64,000 nt of DNA from Jeongeupia chitinilytica (GCF_014652315.1 NZ_BMYO01000003.1:412-64411); one strand, 5' to 3'; counted from the first letter of the stretch, positions 16,511 to 24,888 are shown. The notes: generated from the letters alone by a model not told the origin. Made by a program: numbers and translations.

Positions 16511-16726
16511 TCAGGCGTACTGCCAGCGGTTGACGAGTGCCGACACCCAGTCGTCGCCGATACGGGCGAGGGCTTGCGCCACGGTGTAATCGCCCAGCAC
16601 ATCCAGCCGGTTGGCGGCCAGCCCCACGTACAGGCGTTCGCCGGTGCTCAGCACCCACACGCGGTCGGTGTTGCCAGTGCGGACGTCGCGGGCAATGGCG
16701 TCGAGGTGGTCCAGTTGCTTACTCAT
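16511..16726 (-). CDS. small early-operon protein
   Basis: 71 residues (MSKQLDHLDAIARDVRTGNT; ERLYVGLAANRLDVLGDYTV). Acidic, soluble. Overlaps the upstream gene by 8 bp and lies 7 bp before the next. Function unknown; the packing and composition support coding. Confidence 0.6.
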   Translation of the reverse strand: MSKQLDHLDAIARDVRTGNTDRVWVLSTGERLYVGLAANRLDVLGDYTVAQALARIGDDWVSALVNRWQYA

Positions 16727-17075
16727 GGCCAGCCCCTGTTGCCTTCACCTCGAGCGCCTTCTCGACTACGTACCAACTGGTCGACTTCTTAGCGCCAACG
16801 ACAAGCACGCCATCGTCATCGAAATCGACCAGCCAGCTGCTGGCTGGCCCAAAGTAGCAAGGGATCTCGAGTTGTCCGACCCACTCGACGCCCAGACTGG
16901 CAACCCCTGCTGCAAAGGCACGCTTTGCCTTTACCAACCGATCTTGTCCCTCGGCGACGTCCCGCTTGGCCTCTTCGAGGCCGTCAAGTGCACTGGACAG
17001 CCCATTGCGAAGGGCCGCAAATTCCTTGGCACGATCAACCGCCGGAAGCTCAACCATCTTGTTCTGTTCGCTCAT
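16719..17075 (-). CDS. early-operon protein with coiled-coil segment
   Basis: 118 residues from the ATG at 17073-17075; the longer frame to 17438 is antisense/shadow of the mini-GpA gene. Residues 15-55 form a charged helix (AVDRAKEFAALRNGL, LEEAKRDVAEGQDRLVKAKR). The C-terminus is beta-like with WLVDFDDDGVLVVG. No family recognised. Confidence 0.6.
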   Translation of the reverse strand: MSEQNKMVELPAVDRAKEFAALRNGLSSALDGLEEAKRDVAEGQDRLVKAKRAFAAGVASLGVEWVGQLEIPCYFGPASSWLVDFDDDGVLVVGAKKSTSWYVVEKALEVKATGAGHE

Positions 17076-17086
17076 GGCCGCGCCCC

Positions 17087-17647
17087 TTATGCCGACTGCC
17101 CGGCGCGCAGGCCGAACAGGGTGACAAGGCGGATGCGCCACACCACTGACCACGCCAGCACGCGGGGCATTTCGCTGCTGCTCACCAGCCCTTGCAAGTA
17201 CTTGCCGACGTAGGCCACCACGCCGCCGCGGCGGATGACTTCGACCTTGATGCAGCGGCCATCGGTGGTCAGTTCGCGGCAGATGCTGCGGAACAGGCGG
17301 ATCGCATCCGTGGTCCGGTCTGGCGATACCCACATCACGTAATGCCAGCTCGGCACACCGTCGCGGTGCGGCTCCACCACGCGCATGCCGGTCCAGTACA
17401 GATAATCGTTCGAAGCGGCCCGGGCGATTTCCCGCCACATCTTCTGCAGGAACTTCTGCGCATCCTTCGGCGTGCTGCCGTCGTAGAAAGCCGACTCCGG
17501 ATGAAAGCGCGCCGGTGCGGTCAGCGAGATGAAGAGGCCGGCCTTGCCGGACTTGAGCGCAGCGCGCTCCATCTCGTACAGGTGGTCGGTCAGCGTGCTG
17601 AGGCGGGCCGGGGCGCGGCCGAGCAAACGGGCGATCAGGTCTTTCAT
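17087..17647 (-). CDS. half-size GpA-like protein with altered HUH motif
   Basis: 186 residues from the ATG at 17645-17647. It parallels the catalytic core of GpA: GMRVVEPHRDGVPSWHYVMW aligns with GVRVVEPHHDGTPHWHMLIW, and VVAYVGKYLQG with AVGYIAKYLAK. The first metal-binding His is replaced by Ser (S100), while H102 and Y146/K149/Y150 remain. The N-terminal helical half and C-terminal 300 residues of GpA are absent. It may be a non-cleaving DNA-binding relative, perhaps a regulator of replication; that is inference. Alternatively it uses another metal ligand. Confidence 0.75.
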   Translation of the reverse strand: MKDLIARLLGRAPARLSTLTDHLYEMERAALKSGKAGLFISLTAPARFHPESAFYDGSTPKDAQKFLQKMWREIARAASNDYLYWTGMRVVEPHRDGVPSWHYVMWVSPDRTTDAIRLFRSICRELTTDGRCIKVEVIRRGGVVAYVGKYLQGLVSSSEMPRVLAWSVVWRIRLVTLFGLRAGQSA

Positions 17648-17730
17648 TGCGTTTCTCCGGGCAAAAAAAGCCCCTCGCAGCCCGAAACGGGCGCGAAAAA
17701 AGGGCAACAACGACGAGGAAGGAAGGGGGC

Positions 17731-18108
17731 TTAGCTGGGCGAGAGCGGCAGCGTCATCTGCTCGCGGCCGAGCAGATGCTCAACCGGCAGCGCAGTGCCG
17801 CCACGGATGCGGCCGTTCGGGTCGGGCCGCAGCTCGCTGATGATTTCCAGCACCGCGCGAAAGCGCCGGCCGCAGCCCTCGAAATTGCTGCATTCGAGGT
17901 AACGCAACGTGCTCAGCTCGGACTGCTTGCGGCTGGACCGCGTCTTGAGCGACCAGCCGCAATACGGGCAGGTGGCATGGCTGATCTTGGCGCGGGGCGC
18001 GCGCACTGGCCGGTATCGGCGCGGGTGCTGGTCTCGGCCCAAGCCTTGGCGGCTGGACGGAATCACCCGGCGGCAGGTGGGGGCGGGTTTTTTGCTTTGG
18101 TCGGCCAT
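17731..18108 (-). CDS. ogr: Ogr/Delta-like zinc-finger late-gene activator
   Basis: 125 residues from the ATG at 18106-18108. CPYCGWSLKTRSSRKQ followed by YLECSNFEGCGRRF is the Ogr/Delta zinc-binding core, with four cysteines. In P2 and P4 these proteins activate late promoters by binding dyads upstream of them and contacting RNA polymerase. Here the core is preceded by a basic N-terminal arm of about 45 residues, longer than P2 Ogr. Its likely targets are the dyads at 32287, 36963 and 44176. Confidence 0.82.
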   Translation of the reverse strand: MADQSKKPAPTCRRVIPSSRQGLGRDQHPRRYRPVRAPRAKISHATCPYCGWSLKTRSSRKQSELSTLRYLECSNFEGCGRRFRAVLEIISELRPDPNGRIRGGTALPVEHLLGREQMTLPLSPS

Positions 18109-18110
18109 GA

Positions 18111-18368
18111 TCAAGCCCCAGCCATGTGAGCAGCACCACTGTTTGCTGACGGCATATCGCGTACAACCACAGCGTGGTCGATGTCCCATTTGAAGCGCTG
18201 CAGGCCACGCCGATACATCGACAGGACAAAGCTGGAATGCGAGTAACCGTGCGCCTCCGCGAGCTTTTCCATCTCGGCCCGGTCCACCGTCGAAAGTGAC
18301 AGACCGACCCGTTTTGGTGCACGTTTTGCTTGACCGAAAGCGGATGTTTTCTTGCTGTTAGCTGTCAT
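18111..18368 (-). CDS. ribbon-helix-helix-like DNA-binding protein
   Basis: 85 residues from the ATG at 18366-18368. A basic N-terminus (KKTSAFGQAKRAPKR) is followed by VGLSLSTVDRAEMEKLAEAHGYSHSSFV, a strand-helix-helix pattern of Arc/MetJ-type proteins. It is the first gene of the leftward early operon, divergent from the C repressor, the position held by Cox/Apl-type regulators. The repressor role is inferred from place and fold. Confidence 0.6.
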   Translation of the reverse strand: MTANSKKTSAFGQAKRAPKRVGLSLSTVDRAEMEKLAEAHGYSHSSFVLSMYRRGLQRFKWDIDHAVVVRDMPSANSGAAHMAGA

Positions 18369-18544
18369 GGTGTATGATCGCCTTCTAATGCGTGTCACAC
18401 GGATGCGGCGGCAAAACGGCTGCCCGCCACGACACGGTTTGGTTTGCTGCCGCAGGTTTGCTTGTCCGGCGACTGCTGCAGCGGGGTAATGCATGGGCTG
18501 TTCATGGGTTTGAACGGCCTTATGTGTGTGACATGAATGCATTA

Positions 18545-18564
18545 TTTCCCTCGAACGAGGGAAA
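18545..18564 (+). promoter_or_regulatory. probable repressor operator
   Basis: TTTCCCTCG-AA-CGAGGGAAA: two perfect 9-bp arms around 2 bp, ending 21 bp before the repressor start codon, in the 217-bp divergent region. Position and symmetry suit an operator bound by a dimeric HTH repressor. Confidence 0.6.
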
Positions 18565-18585
18565 GTCAAAGAATAAATATCGAAA

Positions 18586-18993
18586 ATGGATTCTTTCGGT
18601 GCACGGCTTCGCGAAGAGCGGAAGCGACTCGGCTTAAATCAAGACGACTTTGCTGCCATCGGCGGCGTGCGGAAGAACGCCCAAAGCAACTATGAGAAAG
18701 ACGAGCGGGCCCCTGATGCCGCCTATCTCCAGCTTGTGGGTGCAGCTGGTGTCGACGTGCTCTTCGTCGTTACTGGCGAGCACAACGCCGCGCTTCTCAG
18801 TGCAGATGAGAGGGCGTTGTTATCTGCCTACAAAGCGGCTCCACCCGCTGTCAGAGCTGCAGCCCTCGCAGCCCTGATCGCTGGCACCGCTCCGACTGGA
18901 ACCACCCAGGTTGTTCATGGCGACGTCGGTCAGCAGGTTGCTGGCAACGTCACTATCGAAGGCGGCTTCAACATGGGCGGCAAAAAGAAGTAG
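18586..18993 (+). CDS. XRE-family C repressor (immunity)
   Basis: 135 residues. The N-terminal HTH reads RLREERKRLGLNQDDFAAIG, followed by GVRKNAQSNYEKDERAP. The middle (LLSADERALLSAYKAAPPAV) is common in repressors of P2-like phages of betaproteobacteria. The C-terminus VVHGDVGQQVAGNVTIEGGF is a glycine-rich repeat-like tail. It should hold lysogeny by shutting off the divergent early operon, binding the palindrome just upstream. A paralogue lies at 22323. Confidence 0.85.
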   Translation: MDSFGARLREERKRLGLNQDDFAAIGGVRKNAQSNYEKDERAPDAAYLQLVGAAGVDVLFVVTGEHNAALLSADERALLSAYKAAPPAVRAAALAALIAGTAPTGTTQVVHGDVGQQVAGNVTIEGGFNMGGKKK

Positions 18994-19038
18994 CTCGACG
19001 ACAAAACGGCGAAATAAGCCGGTCTAGAAGGGGGATGG

Positions 19039-20028
19039 ATGGAACTGACAATCAGAAATGAAGCTCAGGCATTCGAGCTTCTTGAGCGCGCTGTACGCGG
19101 CGAGTTTGGTGAAAACGAGCATATCGATTTCACCTTCGAAGACTGGCCGAACGTCCATGTCAAGTTTACGGGGCAGGGGTACGATAGCGTTGTAACTGCC
19201 GAGATGGCCCTCGCCATCGTCGAGTTCCAGCATGCAGTAAACCGAGCCTACGCGCGGCTGGCCTACAATCAACCGAATGCTCGCTTCCTCAAGGATGTCG
19301 AGCGTGATGCGATTCGCATCAAGGCCAAGGTTGAAAAAGGCAGCACGGAAATCACGCTTCCGCTTGGCGATGTCATCCCCAAAATTGTTGAGACCTTGGC
19401 GTCGAAAATGACCCCTGAGCAACTTGTCATCACTGTCATAGGTGTAGCCGCGGTCATCGCAGCGCCGGTGATGTACAAGGCTTATCTGGCGAGCCGTACC
19501 CGCGAGAAGGAGATCGACGCGGAGACGACAAAAACCATCGCCATGACTGAGCAACAAACGAAGCAGCTTGAGATTTTTGCCAAAGCAATGGCGAAGGAGC
19601 CAAGGCTTGAGCTGATCCGCGAGGATTTCGACGTAGCGCGAAACGAGATTTTGCGCGGCGTTGCTGACGCCGACAAAGTTGAAGTAGATGGCGTTGTGGT
19701 ATCTGCACCGATCGCCAAGAAACTGGCCACGGCCCCGAGAACCGCTTCGAAAGACATTCAGCTCAACGGCACCTACCTCATCCAGCAGGTTGACCATAGT
19801 GCCGATGGCGAGGTTCGCCTTTCGCTGTATCGCCCTGGTACTGATCGTCTGTTCTCGGCGCGCTTCCGCGATCAATCGCTTGAGCAGTCCGAGATCAAGC
19901 TGCTGCAGGAGGCTGAGTGGTCCCGCTCCAAGGTCTACCTCAGCATCAATGCCACGGAACTTCGCGGTGAAATCACATCCGCGACCGTAGTTGGCGTGCT
20001 ACTGCAACCCCCGACGGCGCAGAACTAA
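19039..20028 (+). CDS. single-span membrane protein of unknown function, next to repressor
   Basis: 329 residues. An acidic N-terminal domain, then one membrane helix near 145-168 (QLVITVIGVAAVIAAPVMYK), then a charged helical linker (REKEIDAETTKTIAMTEQQT) and a C-terminal beta-rich domain. GGGGGATGG lies just upstream as a ribosome site. It is 45 bp after the repressor in the same direction, so it is probably expressed in the lysogen. That is typical of superinfection-exclusion or defence genes, but no family is recognised. Confidence 0.7.
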   Translation: MELTIRNEAQAFELLERAVRGEFGENEHIDFTFEDWPNVHVKFTGQGYDSVVTAEMALAIVEFQHAVNRAYARLAYNQPNARFLKDVERDAIRIKAKVEKGSTEITLPLGDVIPKIVETLASKMTPEQLVITVIGVAAVIAAPVMYKAYLASRTREKEIDAETTKTIAMTEQQTKQLEIFAKAMAKEPRLELIREDFDVARNEILRGVADADKVEVDGVVVSAPIAKKLATAPRTASKDIQLNGTYLIQQVDHSADGEVRLSLYRPGTDRLFSARFRDQSLEQSEIKLLQEAEWSRSKVYLSINATELRGEITSATVVGVLLQPPTAQN

Positions 20029-20145
20029 GTCTAGAAATCCAGCAGTAATCCCAGGCAGCGCGTGCTTCGCCATGTTGCTGGATCGTTTACGTGCGCCCGA
20101 TCCAGGGTGATTAATGTGTAGTCATGAATAGCAATGGAGGCTTGT

Positions 20146-20379
20146 ATGGCACATCAAGTATCTTTGAATCTCAATGAAAAAATTGTCCTTCACAAAGACG
20201 TAGAAATTGAAGTTAAGGCCGATGGAGCAAAGCTGGGGACTCTTTTGGTCAGCAAAGGAAATATCGAGTGGCTGCCAGTTGGTAATTCAGTGAATAAGCA
20301 TCGCCTAACTTGGAAAAAGTTTGCGGAGCTCATGGAAACCCAAGGTGCCCCAGCAAAGGTAAAGAAGAAAATTGCTTAG
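20146..20379 (+). CDS. small DNA-binding-like protein
   Basis: 77 residues from the ATG at 20146, which has GGAGG 6 bp upstream; the ATG at 20134 overlaps that site. After LHKDVEIEVKADGAKLGTLL comes SKGNIEWLPVGNSVNKHRLT and a lysine-rich tail. The pattern (KLGTLLVSKGNIEWLP) is common in small proteins near mobile elements. Function unknown. Confidence 0.65.
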   Translation: MAHQVSLNLNEKIVLHKDVEIEVKADGAKLGTLLVSKGNIEWLPVGNSVNKHRLTWKKFAELMETQGAPAKVKKKIA

Positions 20380-20503
20380 AGAAAATGGCATTTGGGGCGA
20401 AGAGAAAACTCGCGCTTGATTTTTCATATAAGAAGCAGTTCCGGATTGTCAAGTTAAATCTACGTTTTCTCCCTTCGCGAAGTCGCTTAAGTAACGAGCC
20501 GCT

Positions 20504-20785
20504 ATGGATATTGCATTTACGCTGCTGTTTCTGTGGAGTTTTGCCTGTATGCCGATGATGGCCCTTTGGGGGCGCCGTCGTGGTCGATCCTGGTTCGTCA
20601 TCATCCCGCTGGCGCTCACTGCCGGGTTTTGCGCCTTGCTCGCCACGACCTTGCTGCTTGCTCCATCAATCACCTCGATCCTTGTCAAAGTCTTCGGTTT
20701 TCTCTTCTTCGGCGGGCTGCACGTGCTCGCGCTCTGGCCGTGCCGCGCAATCAACAAAGTTGAAATGAGTGGCATTCGCTCCTGA
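20504..20785 (+). CDS. small membrane protein
   Basis: 93 residues with three hydrophobic stretches (about 3-22, 30-54 and 58-78). The start lacks a clear ribosome site. Codon use is GC-richer than its flanking cargo. No family recognised. Confidence 0.5.
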   Translation: MDIAFTLLFLWSFACMPMMALWGRRRGRSWFVIIPLALTAGFCALLATTLLLAPSITSILVKVFGFLFFGGLHVLALWPCRAINKVEMSGIRS

Positions 20786-20967
20786 TAGAAGGGGCTATTT
20801 ATACGGCGAACATACCCCATTCAAATATCAACCGGGAAAATTTCGCCCCCGGTCGCCCTAACGAACTGGGACTCACGGTTTGGTGCTATTCGGTAATCTA
20901 AATATTAGTAATCGTTGTCGATAGAGTTTAATTTTATTGTGTGTTGATGAGTATTCCGGGGGGGTGT

Positions 20968-22302
20968 ATGCATCAGGTCCTAGAGCAAATAACAAATGAA
21001 TTGATTGCCATTCGAGGGCAGGTTTACGGGGTGGTGCCTACCGATACTCCATTTGGAGTTGCTCATGGTAATAGTTGGCAGATGTCTGGGCTTTCTAGAA
21101 TGGATCTGCTGGAAATGTTGCGTGACGTGGAAGATTTCATTTCCATTTACGGTAGTGGTGATATTAAGTCAATTGAAAGTAGGTTGCAGATTTATGTTTC
21201 AGGGTTGAATCACCTTAAAGTTAATGTTGTACCGCAGCTTTGGGCGAACCCCTTATACGCTGTGCCCGCATTTGTCATGACGATTGACGGTCTTCGTAAT
21301 GCTGTTAAGCCGTTGAAGGTTGAAATTGATACAGAGGATGCGGTTTTACGGCAACGCTCGATTCAAAATAAACAAAGAAATCTTGAGGCTACTTTGCGGA
21401 AGGTCGAGCCAAAATTAGCAACTTTGTCTGAAATGGTGGAGCGTATCGAAAATGCATATCAAACAGCTGAACAACTTCCTTCCGATTTGGAGTCGCTAGA
21501 CGAAGCAAGATCGGAAATTGAAAAATTAAGGAAGCTCGCAGAAGCAGACCAAGCTTTGGCGTTATCGGCGGCTACTTCTGCATCTGAGCAAAGTGCACTT
21601 TTAAATCAGCATGAAGTTGATGCGAAATCGGTTCTGGAGCGGTGTGAGTCTGCATATTCGGCTGCAACAAGTGTTGGTTTGGCCGCTGCATTTACTGAAC
21701 GCTCGGTGTCACTGACAAGGTCCATGTGGGTGTGGGTCGTGGGTTTGATCATTTCTTTATGTGCCGGCGGCATATGGGGGCACGTGCAGCTGGGGTCGTT
21801 GACTTCGCTTTTATCTGACTCAAAGGCTTCAAATTTGGTGGTCTCGGTTAATTCCATTCTTACTGTGCTTTCTGTAGGCGCTCCCATTTGGTTTGCATGG
21901 ATTTCTACAAAGCAAATCGGTCAGCGTTTTCGGTTGGCAGAAGACTATGCATTCAAAGCCTCCGTTTCTCGTGCATACGAAGGCTTCCGTAAAGAAGTCG
22001 CTAGATTTGACAAGGACATGGAGGCGCGCCTGCTTTCGTCCGCACTCAGTCGACTTGATGAACTCCCGCTACGTCTTGTTGAGCCTGATACGCATGGAAG
22101 CCCCTGGCATGAATTGGCGTCATCTGAGCTAGTCAAGCAAGCACTAAAAACAGTGCCTGGTTTTGGGGCTGAGGTCGCAAATCTGGCAAGTAATGCATTG
22201 GATAAAGTTGGTGCAACAGTGGGCTCTATTTCCAAGCGCGCTGTTTCTTCCGCTGTTGGGTCAGAAGCAGCATCTGATAAGCGAGCCAATGATAATGAGT
22301 AA
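20968..22302 (+). CDS. coiled-coil membrane protein of unknown function
   Basis: 444 residues from the ATG at 20968, preceded by GGGGGG; earlier in-frame starts lack such a site. Layout: N-terminal helical domain, a long coiled coil about 115-230 (NKQRNLEATLRKVEPKLATL, EEIEKLRKLAEAD-type heptads), two membrane helices near 250-275 and 290-315, then a cytoplasmic helical domain. The architecture recalls sensor/effector membrane proteins of phage defence, though no family is recognised. AT-rich. It ends 20 bp before a second repressor gene. Confidence 0.7.
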   Translation: MHQVLEQITNELIAIRGQVYGVVPTDTPFGVAHGNSWQMSGLSRMDLLEMLRDVEDFISIYGSGDIKSIESRLQIYVSGLNHLKVNVVPQLWANPLYAVPAFVMTIDGLRNAVKPLKVEIDTEDAVLRQRSIQNKQRNLEATLRKVEPKLATLSEMVERIENAYQTAEQLPSDLESLDEARSEIEKLRKLAEADQALALSAATSASEQSALLNQHEVDAKSVLERCESAYSAATSVGLAAAFTERSVSLTRSMWVWVVGLIISLCAGGIWGHVQLGSLTSLLSDSKASNLVVSVNSILTVLSVGAPIWFAWISTKQIGQRFRLAEDYAFKASVSRAYEGFRKEVARFDKDMEARLLSSALSRLDELPLRLVEPDTHGSPWHELASSELVKQALKTVPGFGAEVANLASNALDKVGATVGSISKRAVSSAVGSEAASDKRANDNE

Positions 22303-22322
22303 CTCTTTTGAGGGGCGATCGG

Positions 22323-22685
22323 ATGGTGGCCATTAAGGGGCAGGCTAGTTCCGATTTGGTTCACGGTATGTACGAAATGGCGCAGGGGGTGTCGAAGAGA
22401 CTGCGTGAAGAACGCCAAAAGCTTGGTTTAAACCAGACGGACTTCGCTGCCATTGGTGGCGTTACCCGTAATACGCAATCGGTGTTCGAGCGAAAGCTCA
22501 CCATTCTGGACCTTGCCTATCTGGATAGACTGCAAAGCGCGGGCGTGGATGTTGGATATGTTCTGACCGGTGTTTCATCGCGGGCCGAGCTTCAACAGTT
22601 GATTGCTGCCTACATGAAGGCGCCACCCCGGGCCCGGGCCGCAGCAACCGCCGCATTATCGGCTTGTGGCGTTTCATCAGAATAA
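22323..22685 (+). CDS. second XRE-family repressor paralogue
   Basis: 120 residues from the ATG at 22323, which has GAGGGG upstream. KRLREERQKLGLNQTDFAAIGGV closely matches the HTH of the C repressor at 18586, and AGVDVGYVLTG and YMKAPPRARAAATAAL match its middle; the C-terminal glycine-rich tail is missing. The recognition-helix region differs (TRNTQSVFERKLTIL versus RKNAQSNYEKDERAP). It probably binds a different operator and may be an imported immunity gene. Confidence 0.8.
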   Translation: MVAIKGQASSDLVHGMYEMAQGVSKRLREERQKLGLNQTDFAAIGGVTRNTQSVFERKLTILDLAYLDRLQSAGVDVGYVLTGVSSRAELQQLIAAYMKAPPRARAAATAALSACGVSSE

Positions 22686-22703
22686 AGAGAGGAGAGCAGT
22701 AGC

Positions 22704-22979
22704 GTGCAAGACCAATACACCAACGAAAAGCGGCCTGCGTTCGACGAGCTGCTTTCCGATCTCATCGAAGCCGCAACCGACATCTGGGGAGGCGGCCCGC
22801 GCAAGATGGCTGTCGGATTCACGGATGAACAGGGCCACCTGTACCGGGAAATCGAAACCAACGGCATGGGCGAATACAACCTGCTGGTGCACAAGCTGAA
22901 AAACAACGGCTTTGTGTCGTCCGGCCGCTCCGGCAAGTTCGATGATGTGTTCCACCTGGCCCAAGCAAAGACTGCATGA
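22704..22979 (+). CDS. small protein of unknown function
   Basis: 91 residues from a GTG at 22704 with GAGAGGAG upstream. Contains FDELLSDLIEAATDIWGGGP and a beta-rich middle. It overlaps the next gene by 4 bp (ATGA), so the two are coupled and follow the second repressor. Confidence 0.65.
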   Translation: MQDQYTNEKRPAFDELLSDLIEAATDIWGGGPRKMAVGFTDEQGHLYREIETNGMGEYNLLVHKLKNNGFVSSGRSGKFDDVFHLAQAKTA

Positions 22980-23872
22980 ATCAGCGCTTCAACGATGTCG
23001 GCGTGGTCGCCGGCAACAACGTCTATATCGACAAGCTGTTCAACCAGTTGCAGCCGGATCCGGCCAAGCCCGACGCGATCAATTCCTCGCAGCTGTGGCA
23101 GCTGCGGCAGCTGGTCGACCGGGTGATCCTCCGCCGGCAGGAGGCCGGGCAGCCCGGCGCCGAGTCAGTAGCCGTATGGGGCGAAATCAAACGGGTCACG
23201 AAAGTGGGGATCGACGACATGACTGTCGACCACTTCGCGCCGGCCGAGCAGTGCCTCAAGCAGATGCTGCAGGCGGTGGAAGACGAAGTCAGCCGCAAGA
23301 ACATGTACACCCGGCTGTTGCGGCGGACCAGCGACAGCCCGGACATTCGCCAGAAGATGAGCGACTTCGCCCTGCGGCGGTTCGGCAAGCGGCTGATAAA
23401 GGACCTGACCATCGAGCAATTGCGAGAGGTCGACGAATACCTGGAGTCGTCCGTCGCCATCACGCTCCCGGCCACATCCGAGCCGGCGAATGCACACTGT
23501 ACGCATGACTGCCAGAGCTGCCGCTCGGCGACGCAAGCGCATCAGTTCGCGCAGATGGAGCAGCTGAAGGCAGATGCCAAGGTGGATCTGGATCGGGCCA
23601 ACAGGGCTTTGTCCACCAAGGCTGCAGCGCTGATCAAGGAAAAGGTCAGCGAGGCTGTGACGCAAAGCGCTGGGTTGTGGCAATCCAGATTGAACGAAGC
23701 CAAGTCGGAGCACGCTGCGGCAATTAATCAGGCGAAGGCGCAGTCGACAGCAGATTGGCGCAGCCGGCTAGTCGAACAATCAGGGAAATTTGAGCATACC
23801 AAGCGGCGGTATCAAGTCGGATGCATGGTTTGTTTCATGATCGGCTTCATGATTGCGGCATGGTTATTTTGA
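22976..23872 (+). CDS. tail-anchored protein of unknown function
   Basis: 298 residues. The N-terminal half has VVAGNNVYIDKLFNQLQPDP and then LWQLRQLVDRVILRRQEAG followed by a helical region; a CTHDCQSC cysteine cluster lies near residue 175. A long charged coiled coil (about 190-270) leads to a C-terminal membrane helix (VGCMVCFMIGFMIAAWLF). It may tether a cytoplasmic sensor to the membrane. Partner of the 91-residue gene. No family recognised. Confidence 0.65.
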   Translation: MNQRFNDVGVVAGNNVYIDKLFNQLQPDPAKPDAINSSQLWQLRQLVDRVILRRQEAGQPGAESVAVWGEIKRVTKVGIDDMTVDHFAPAEQCLKQMLQAVEDEVSRKNMYTRLLRRTSDSPDIRQKMSDFALRRFGKRLIKDLTIEQLREVDEYLESSVAITLPATSEPANAHCTHDCQSCRSATQAHQFAQMEQLKADAKVDLDRANRALSTKAAALIKEKVSEAVTQSAGLWQSRLNEAKSEHAAAINQAKAQSTADWRSRLVEQSGKFEHTKRRYQVGCMVCFMIGFMIAAWLF

Positions 23873-23928
23873 TTTGTACTGCTGCGATATTTTCTTAACG
23901 AAAGTTGGATCATTCTGTGGTTGTGAAT

Positions 23929-24756
23929 ATGAGTTCGATGAGTGATGAAAGTCAAATTCATGATGCCGATGTGGCGTCTGCAAGTATGCTCTATCAAAGA
24001 TTGAGTATTTTGAAGTGGCTTGCAATTATTGTTTTCTTGATAGTGATTGGCTTGTATTTGGCTATTTTCAATGGTGAACTTACAAGGGACCAGGATAAGT
24101 GGGGGCAGTTTGGGGACTTTGTTGGTGGCGTGCTAAATCCGATTTTTAGTTTGATGGCGTTAATTGCCCTGCTTGCTACATTTGATTTGCAGGTTAGGGA
24201 GTTGAAACTTTCAGCAAAAGAGTTGAAGAATTCTGCAGATGCATTAGCTGCCCAAAACGCCACGATGGAGCGACAAAATCAAGAGGCGTCTTTTTTTAAT
24301 TTGCTGGGTGTGCTGGCTAAAGTAGTTGATGGTTTGAGTTACAAAGAAAGCAGTTTGATGGGAGTTGTATCTAGTAAATCGGCTATAAAGTATAGCGGCA
24401 GAGAGGCGTTTCATCCGCTGTGTAATTTGTGGTTGATGGATTTGTTGCGAGCGCATCGGAGAGGTGACTTTGATGTCGATATCGCAAAAGAGATGCTTGT
24501 GGAAAAATACTTTGATTCTATCGAATTCAGATTGGGGCATTATTTTCAGGTTGTGCTTTCTTTGGTTAGATTTGTGGATAGGTCAAATGACAAAAGTTAC
24601 TTTTCTGAAATTATAGCTGCGCACTTGACTATTTATGAGATGGAGTTAATCCATTATTACTGCCTGTTGGGTCTGTCTGATGAGCTGAGGGATTTGGTGG
24701 AAAAGTATGAATTAATTGCACGTTTATATGCAGGCAAGAAAGTCGCGCTGAAGTGA
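23929..24756 (+). CDS. putative phage abortive infection protein (AbiC-like)
   Basis: 275 residues from the ATG at 23929; an earlier TTG at 23905 is possible. One membrane helix near 25-48 (LAIIVFLIVIGLYLAIFNG) is followed by WGQFGDFVGGVLNPIFSLMA and a second hydrophobic stretch, then KLSAKELKNSADALAAQNAT. FGDFxGGxLNPIFSxxALIAL followed by a helix with ELxxSxxAL and FFNLL is the pattern of the putative AbiC family. These are thought to stop infection by other phages; mechanism unknown. AT-rich, foreign to the phage backbone. Confidence 0.72.
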   Translation: MSSMSDESQIHDADVASASMLYQRLSILKWLAIIVFLIVIGLYLAIFNGELTRDQDKWGQFGDFVGGVLNPIFSLMALIALLATFDLQVRELKLSAKELKNSADALAAQNATMERQNQEASFFNLLGVLAKVVDGLSYKESSLMGVVSSKSAIKYSGREAFHPLCNLWLMDLLRAHRRGDFDVDIAKEMLVEKYFDSIEFRLGHYFQVVLSLVRFVDRSNDKSYFSEIIAAHLTIYEMELIHYYCLLGLSDELRDLVEKYELIARLYAGKKVALK

Positions 24757-24888
24757 TGATGCATTAACGTGTGTTTCGAAAAAGATTGGCTCAAGTTAGT
24801 TGCAGTAAGTGCATTTATGTGATGAGTTGCTGGGTTTTTATTTGTCTTTTTTGATTTTTATTATTGATGTAGGTAAGGGGGGCGAAAA

